Of a stretch of 17,126 nucleotides of DNA, positions 13,287-17,126 are shown in pieces. The stretch covers positions 1 to 17,126 of the forward strand of contig CAIQOG010000616.1 of NCBI GenBank assembly GCA_903873355.1, written 5' to 3'. Both the position numbers and the translations under genes were made by a program. The notes beneath the pieces were generated by a model, which was not told the origin of the DNA, did not search any database, and was given only the letters and a program-made list of their open reading frames with translations. The stretch comes from an uncultured Bacteroidales bacterium. GTDB lineage: Bacteria > Bacteroidota > Bacteroidia > Bacteroidales > Paludibacteraceae. Numbering within the stretch: the first letter of the stretch is position 1; each line of letters begins with the position of its first letter.

Positions 13287-15176
13287 TTAAACCAATTTAG
13301 CGTTGAAGTTTTTCAATGTTTCTAACACATTTGATTTCACATTGATGAAATATTCAATTCCTTGTGCTTTTAATTCATCCATGTTAGCTGGCGCTCCGGC
13401 AACAACCAGAATAGCTTTATCTTTCGATGCTGTATAAGCAGCTGGTGCAAGTTCAGCGTATTCGTCGTCACTTGAACAAAGAACAATAATGTCAGCTCCA
13501 GCTTTTTGAGCAGCAACAACACCTTCTTCAACAGTTGAGAAACCTAAGTTGTCAACAACATCGTATCCGGCACAAGCAAAGAAGTTACAAGAGAACTGAG
13601 CACGAGCCAAACGCATAGCCAAGCTACCAATGGTCAACATAAATGCTTTTGGACGTTTAGCAGCACCTTCAGTAGCGAAACGTAATGCTTCGAACTCGGC
13701 AGCACCACGTACAGGCAACAGTTTTTCAGTTCCGCTATGTGAGCAACCACAACCAGTAGCTTCTGTGATTTGAACTTTGGCAGCAGCAGCTTCGTTGAAG
13801 TTAGGGAATTGGTTAGTTCCTAATAATACTTCGCGACGGCTTGAAACAGCTTTCAAACGGGCAGTAGCAGTTGATTTAACAGCTTGCTGAACAGAACCAG
13901 AAGTGATAGCAGCAAAGAAACCACCATTATCTTCTACTTCAAGGAAAAGTTTCCAGGCTTGAGCAGCAATTTCGTTAGTCAATGTTTCGATATAATAAGA
14001 ACCGGCAGCAGGGTCAGCTACTTTATCGAAATGACATTCTTCTTTCAATAATAATTGTTGGTTACGGGCAATACGTTCCGAAAATTCGTCGGTTGGTTTA
14101 TAGATTGAATCGTAACTCAATACGGTAAGTGAATTTACACCACCCAATGTTGCGCTCATAGCTTCAGTTTGGGTACGAAGCATGTTTACATTAGCGTCAA
14201 AAATGGTTTTGTTGAAAGTGGAAGTTTCAGCATGTATACGCATTTTAGCAGCACATTTGCAGATACCGATAACGGTGCTTTTGCAATCTTCCACTTTACA
14301 TGCAGGTTGGTAAGCATCTACGATATTAGCCCACAACAAACGAGCCGCGCGGAATTTTGCAATTTCCATAAAGTAGTTGCCGCTTACGCCAAAATTGAAT
14401 TTGATTTTTTTAGCAGCCAATGAAGTGTCAACACCGGATTCAACAAGTGACGACAGGTATTCGTTGCCCCAAGCCAACGAATATCCGAGTTCTTGTGCGA
14501 TATATGCTCCTGCATTACTTAATGTAGTAGCATTTACTGCAATTACCCGATAGAAAGGTAAACCTGCAGCCGCTTCGATTATTGCTTTTGATTTTGAAAT
14601 AATTTCTTCTTTGGTCAGTTCTTTCCCACGTTGCAACATACGATTCATAGGATCAAAACCAATAGAACCCTGCAACTTTTTCACATCATATTCTTTCGAT
14701 TTGAAATAATCGGTTAAGATAGTTGCCAATTGTGCCGAAGAATTAATACAAATGCGGAAGTTCAGTTCAACACAATCTGCAGCAATGCCTGCCAATAAAG
14801 TTTCGATAAAGTTGGCACTTAAATCATCACGCTTCAACGCGAAACCCAGCGAATTTACACCTTTATTTAATACGTCGAGTGCCTTAGCATTGGCTTCTTT
14901 AGCCGACTCCACAACGATATCCTGACGAACAAACCATTCGTTATCGGCTTTTGTTCCGCGTACGAATGGGAAAACACCCGGTGCTGCATCCTTAGTCTGC
15001 AAGTCTGCAATATCTTCTGCACGATAGAAAGGCAACACACTGAAGCCTTCGTTGGTTTTCCAAACGAGCTTCTTGTTGAAGTCAGCTCCCTTGAGGTCGG
15101 CTGTGATTTTATCCATCCATTGCTGTGCGCTAACCGATGGAAAATCAGCCAATAAATTCAATTTTTTTTCTGCCAT
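13287..15176 (-). CDS. mutA: Methylmalonyl-CoA mutase small subunit
   Basis: The 629-residue protein is the non-catalytic partner of MutB in the heterodimeric mutase. It shares the fold in outline: N-terminal LLADFPSVSAQQWMDKITADLKGADF, barrel segments such as FPFVRGTKADNEWFVRQDI, NYFMEIAKFRAARLLWANI and DPAAGSYYIETLTNEIAAQAWKLF, and a degenerate C-terminal cobalamin-type domain. There the DxHxxG ligand motif of MutB is absent (the region reads MLTIGSLAMRLARAQF), as expected for the small subunit, which binds no cofactor. A short CGCSHSG stretch in the linker is variable territory. The start ATG 15176 has the family N-terminus and a -7 box 35 nt upstream. It is the first gene of the operon; transcription must cross the IVP cassette to reach mutB. 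Confidence 0.95.
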   Translation of the reverse strand: MAEKKLNLLADFPSVSAQQWMDKITADLKGADFNKKLVWKTNEGFSVLPFYRAEDIADLQTKDAAPGVFPFVRGTKADNEWFVRQDIVVESAKEANAKALDVLNKGVNSLGFALKRDDLSANFIETLLAGIAADCVELNFRICINSSAQLATILTDYFKSKEYDVKKLQGSIGFDPMNRMLQRGKELTKEEIISKSKAIIEAAAGLPFYRVIAVNATTLSNAGAYIAQELGYSLAWGNEYLSSLVESGVDTSLAAKKIKFNFGVSGNYFMEIAKFRAARLLWANIVDAYQPACKVEDCKSTVIGICKCAAKMRIHAETSTFNKTIFDANVNMLRTQTEAMSATLGGVNSLTVLSYDSIYKPTDEFSERIARNQQLLLKEECHFDKVADPAAGSYYIETLTNEIAAQAWKLFLEVEDNGGFFAAITSGSVQQAVKSTATARLKAVSSRREVLLGTNQFPNFNEAAAAKVQITEATGCGCSHSGTEKLLPVRGAAEFEALRFATEGAAKRPKAFMLTIGSLAMRLARAQFSCNFFACAGYDVVDNLGFSTVEEGVVAAQKAGADIIVLCSSDDEYAELAPAAYTASKDKAILVVAGAPANMDELKAQGIEYFINVKSNVLETLKNFNAKLV

Positions 15177-15211
15177 AATATTGTTTAATTGTCGAAATTT
15201 CTAAGAGAGTG

Positions 15212-15219
15212 CAAAATTA
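15212..15219 (-). promoter_or_regulatory. Probable -7 box of the mutA operon
   Basis: Minus-strand TAATTTTG matches TAnnTTTG 35 nt before the mutA start. I do not find TTTG at the matching -33 position, so only the -7 half is supported. Confidence 0.5.
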
Positions 15220-15310
15220 CTACTTTCTGTTGAGTTAACCGAATTTTTTAGCAATGAATTAAAGAAAAATTTCGGTAATTGAAATAAAAACATTTTTCAA
15301 AAATTACATG

Positions 15311-15318
15311 TATCTTTA
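15311..15318 (+). promoter_or_regulatory. Possible -7 box of the membrane protein gene
   Basis: TATCTTTA fits TAnnTTTG at all but the last base and lies 34 nt before ATG 15353. The -33 half is not clear. Confidence 0.35.
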
Positions 15319-15352
15319 CACCTTCCAAAAACACTTATTAATTTAGCTCAAA

Positions 15353-16984
15353 ATGAAAAAAGTAATCAATCTCGTTTTAGTTATTATAGCCGGATTTATT
15401 CTGGTATATAATCAAATGCCTACAGTAAACTATGGTTTTACAGGCTTTGCCGTGTTACTTATGATTTTAATCGGCGTTTGGGTTTTGCTCAATAATCCGT
15501 TTAGTGTGGTTCAGGGTCAAAATAATACACCCTCGATTAAACTTGGCAAACCGGGTAAAGCATCTTTTGTTTTGCTGATCGTGTTGGGGCTATATATTAC
15601 CATTGTTCCTGCTATTACAAGTTGGGCACTGCTTCGTACCAGCGAATACCGCAATTTGATTGGAAAAGTGGAAACTGAATCGAACATTTCCAGTCACATG
15701 CTGCCTATTTCCATTGAAAAAATCCGCGTAGTAGATCAGTCATTGGCACAATTACTAGGAGATAAAGTACTTGGTTCTCAATCGGCTCTCGGTAGTCAGG
15801 TTACACTTGGTACATTTCATATTCAAAAAGTAAATAATGATTTGTATTGGGTTGCTCCTTTGCTGCATTCAGGATTTTTCAAATGGAATAAAAATATGCA
15901 GGGAACGAATGGCTATGTGATGGTGAATGCGTGCAACGAACGCGATGTGAAACTGGTTCAGGAAATTAATGGAAACAAAGTGTATATTAAATACCAGTCG
16001 GAAGCTTATTTTGGTGATAATCTGGAACGCTACCTTTATTTTCATGGTTACTGGAATGTGGGTCTGACTGATTATTCATTTGAAATTGATGATGCAGGAA
16101 CTCCTTATTGGGTTGTTACCAAATTCAAAAAAACGATAGGATTTGCCGGTGACGAAGCTCAGGGAGTGGTTATTGTAAATGCACAAACCGGTGATATCAA
16201 GGAATATTCAATAGAAAACACACCGAAATGGGTTGACCGTGTACAGCCGGGTAATTTTATTGAAACTCAGCTAAACGACTGGGGCGAATACGTGAAAGGT
16301 TATTGGAATTTCTCCAACGAAGGCAAACTGAAAATCACTGAAAATGTTTCGATGGTTTATGGTGAAGATAATAATGCCTATTGGTATACAGGACTGACTT
16401 CGGTTGGTGCTGATGAATCAACAGTAGGCTTTGTGCTGGTAAATACCCGTACGAAAAAAGCCGTTTGGTACAAGCAAAGCGGTGCAACCGAAATGGCTGC
16501 TCAGAATTCAGCCAAAGGAAAAGTGCAGGAAAAGGGTTTCTCGGCTTCCATGCCAATTCCATATAATATCAACAATATACCTACTTATGTGATGACCCTG
16601 AAAGATAACGGCGGACTGGTGAAAATGTATGCCATGGTGGCTATTGAAGATTATACCATTGTGGGTGTGGGTAATACCTTGCGTGAAGCATTGATGGCAT
16701 ATAAAAACGCTTTCAATCAAAGTGGAAATAAAATCAGCACCAAAAGTAAAACTGAAAAGAACGTTGTGAAATCGGTGATTACACGCATTAACGGCGATGT
16801 AAAGAACGGAAATTCTTATTATTATTTTACATTGCGAAGCTATCCGAAAATCTTTATAGGTTCAACACAGGTTTCGAACGATTTTCCACTTACAAACCTG
16901 GGTGACAGCGTATATGTTACTTTCGACAACGACAATCAGGATGTGATTGATGTGTCGTCGTTTAAGAATAAGAATATAAAATGA
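15353..16984 (+). CDS. Unrecognised membrane protein with large C-terminal domain
   Basis: I do not recognise this 543-residue protein by name. The N-terminal 95 residues contain three membrane helices (about 4-21, 30-48 and 72-93). The remaining ~450 residues look like a soluble domain rich in strands and aromatic residues. Recurrent similar phrases, such as NGYVMVNACNERDVKLV, QGVVIVNAQTGDIKEYS and VGFVLVNTRTKKAVWYK, each preceded by a YW stretch (LYWVAP, PYWVVT, AYWYTG), suggest an internally repeated module of about 90-110 residues resembling PepSY-like 'value in a trace' repeats. With helix 3 leading into it, the domain is probably outside the cytoplasm. The last ~60 residues (KSVITRINGDVKNGNSYYYF ... 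GDSVYVTFD) form what may be a small separate OB-like unit. Function unknown. Confidence 0.8.
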   Translation: MKKVINLVLVIIAGFILVYNQMPTVNYGFTGFAVLLMILIGVWVLLNNPFSVVQGQNNTPSIKLGKPGKASFVLLIVLGLYITIVPAITSWALLRTSEYRNLIGKVETESNISSHMLPISIEKIRVVDQSLAQLLGDKVLGSQSALGSQVTLGTFHIQKVNNDLYWVAPLLHSGFFKWNKNMQGTNGYVMVNACNERDVKLVQEINGNKVYIKYQSEAYFGDNLERYLYFHGYWNVGLTDYSFEIDDAGTPYWVVTKFKKTIGFAGDEAQGVVIVNAQTGDIKEYSIENTPKWVDRVQPGNFIETQLNDWGEYVKGYWNFSNEGKLKITENVSMVYGEDNNAYWYTGLTSVGADESTVGFVLVNTRTKKAVWYKQSGATEMAAQNSAKGKVQEKGFSASMPIPYNINNIPTYVMTLKDNGGLVKMYAMVAIEDYTIVGVGNTLREALMAYKNAFNQSGNKISTKSKTEKNVVKSVITRINGDVKNGNSYYYFTLRSYPKIFIGSTQVSNDFPLTNLGDSVYVTFDNDNQDVIDVSSFKNKNIK

Positions 16985-17010
16985 CAACCCTAACCCCTAA
17001 AGGGGAATAG
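16985..17010 (+). repeat. CCCCTAAAGGGG palindromic element after the membrane protein gene
   Basis: Directly after the TGA stop comes CAACCCTAACCCC-TAAAGGGGAATAG. The core CCCCTAAAGGGG is palindromic and its flanks match the element following mutB, in the same orientation relative to the upstream gene. Confidence 0.65.
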
Positions 17011-17050
17011 TAGACTTTCAGAACTTTATAAACTTTAAAAACTAAAAATT

Positions 17051-17126
17051 ATGTATTTTGCTTTATCTTTTTCGCACATAAATTGGTTTGCGGTTGTTGT
17101 AATTTTAATTTTGTCATTTGCATTGG
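17051..17126 (+). CDS. DUF1761-type membrane protein, first 25 codons (3' end outside window)
   Basis: The open frame begins MYFALSFSHINWFAVVVILILSFAL and runs off the right edge. The phrase HINWFAVVV at the start of a membrane helix is typical of DUF1761 proteins, small four-helix membrane proteins of unknown role. With only 25 residues visible the family call is tentative. It lies 66 nt after the preceding gene, with a palindromic element in between. Confidence 0.5.
   Translation, partial: MYFALSFSHINWFAVVVILILSFAL

Overview
The window looks like chromosomal DNA of a Bacteroidota bacterium, most likely of the order Bacteroidales. The grounds are protein-level: a methylmalonyl-CoA mutase of the two-subunit type, a BspA-like leucine-rich-repeat protein with a type IX secretion tail, a secreted DUF2271 protein, and an LptB that begins MVLRT. 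The DNA agrees: low GC, almost no Shine-Dalgarno sequences, and repeated use of the Bacteroidota promoter (-33 TTTG, -7 TAnnTTTG) at the right distance before genes. The genus cannot be fixed from this sequence.

Layout. Positions 1-490 hold the start of a secreted DUF2271 protein (minus strand, cut by the window edge), divergent from lptB (983-1720, plus), the ATPase of lipopolysaccharide export. A field of ACGAATT repeats separates lptB from a GNAT acetyltransferase and a tightly packed RNase Z gene that has no standard start codon. Facing them on the minus strand is era followed by a small envelope cluster (YtxH protein, holin-X-like membrane protein, 84-residue protein). Then, on the plus strand, come a sensor histidine kinase (5203-6378) and the DUF177 / rpmF / fabH cluster (6518-8377), which joins ribosome assembly to the start of fatty acid synthesis.

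The accessory part runs from about 8,400 to 10,830. A 39-codon remnant of the 3' end of a mutB gene (8628-8749) is a direct repeat of the 3' end of the intact mutB (10705-10826). The roughly 2.1 kb between the two copies holds a strongly structured putative non-coding RNA with its own promoter and terminator, an unrecognised 91-residue gene, and a secreted leucine-rich-repeat protein. This resembles a small island inserted at the 3' end of mutB, though no recombinase gene lies inside it.

From 10,705 to 15,176 (minus strand) lies the methylmalonyl-CoA mutase operon, mutA then mutB. It is interrupted by a 437-bp cassette: a four-helix-bundle protein of the 23S rRNA intervening-sequence (IVP/S23) family, bounded by almost perfect 27-bp inverted repeats. 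In the mutA-mutB transcript these arms could fold into a long duplex with the gene in the loop, the arrangement known from rRNA intervening sequences. Beyond it are an unrecognised three-helix membrane protein (15353-16984, plus), a CCCCTAAAGGGG palindrome that also occurs just after mutB, and the start of a DUF1761-type membrane protein at the right edge.

Together the core genes cover outer-membrane biogenesis, tRNA and ribosome maturation, fatty-acid initiation and succinate/propionate metabolism. The two most unusual structures, the IVP cassette and the repeat-bounded island, both sit in the mut locus.
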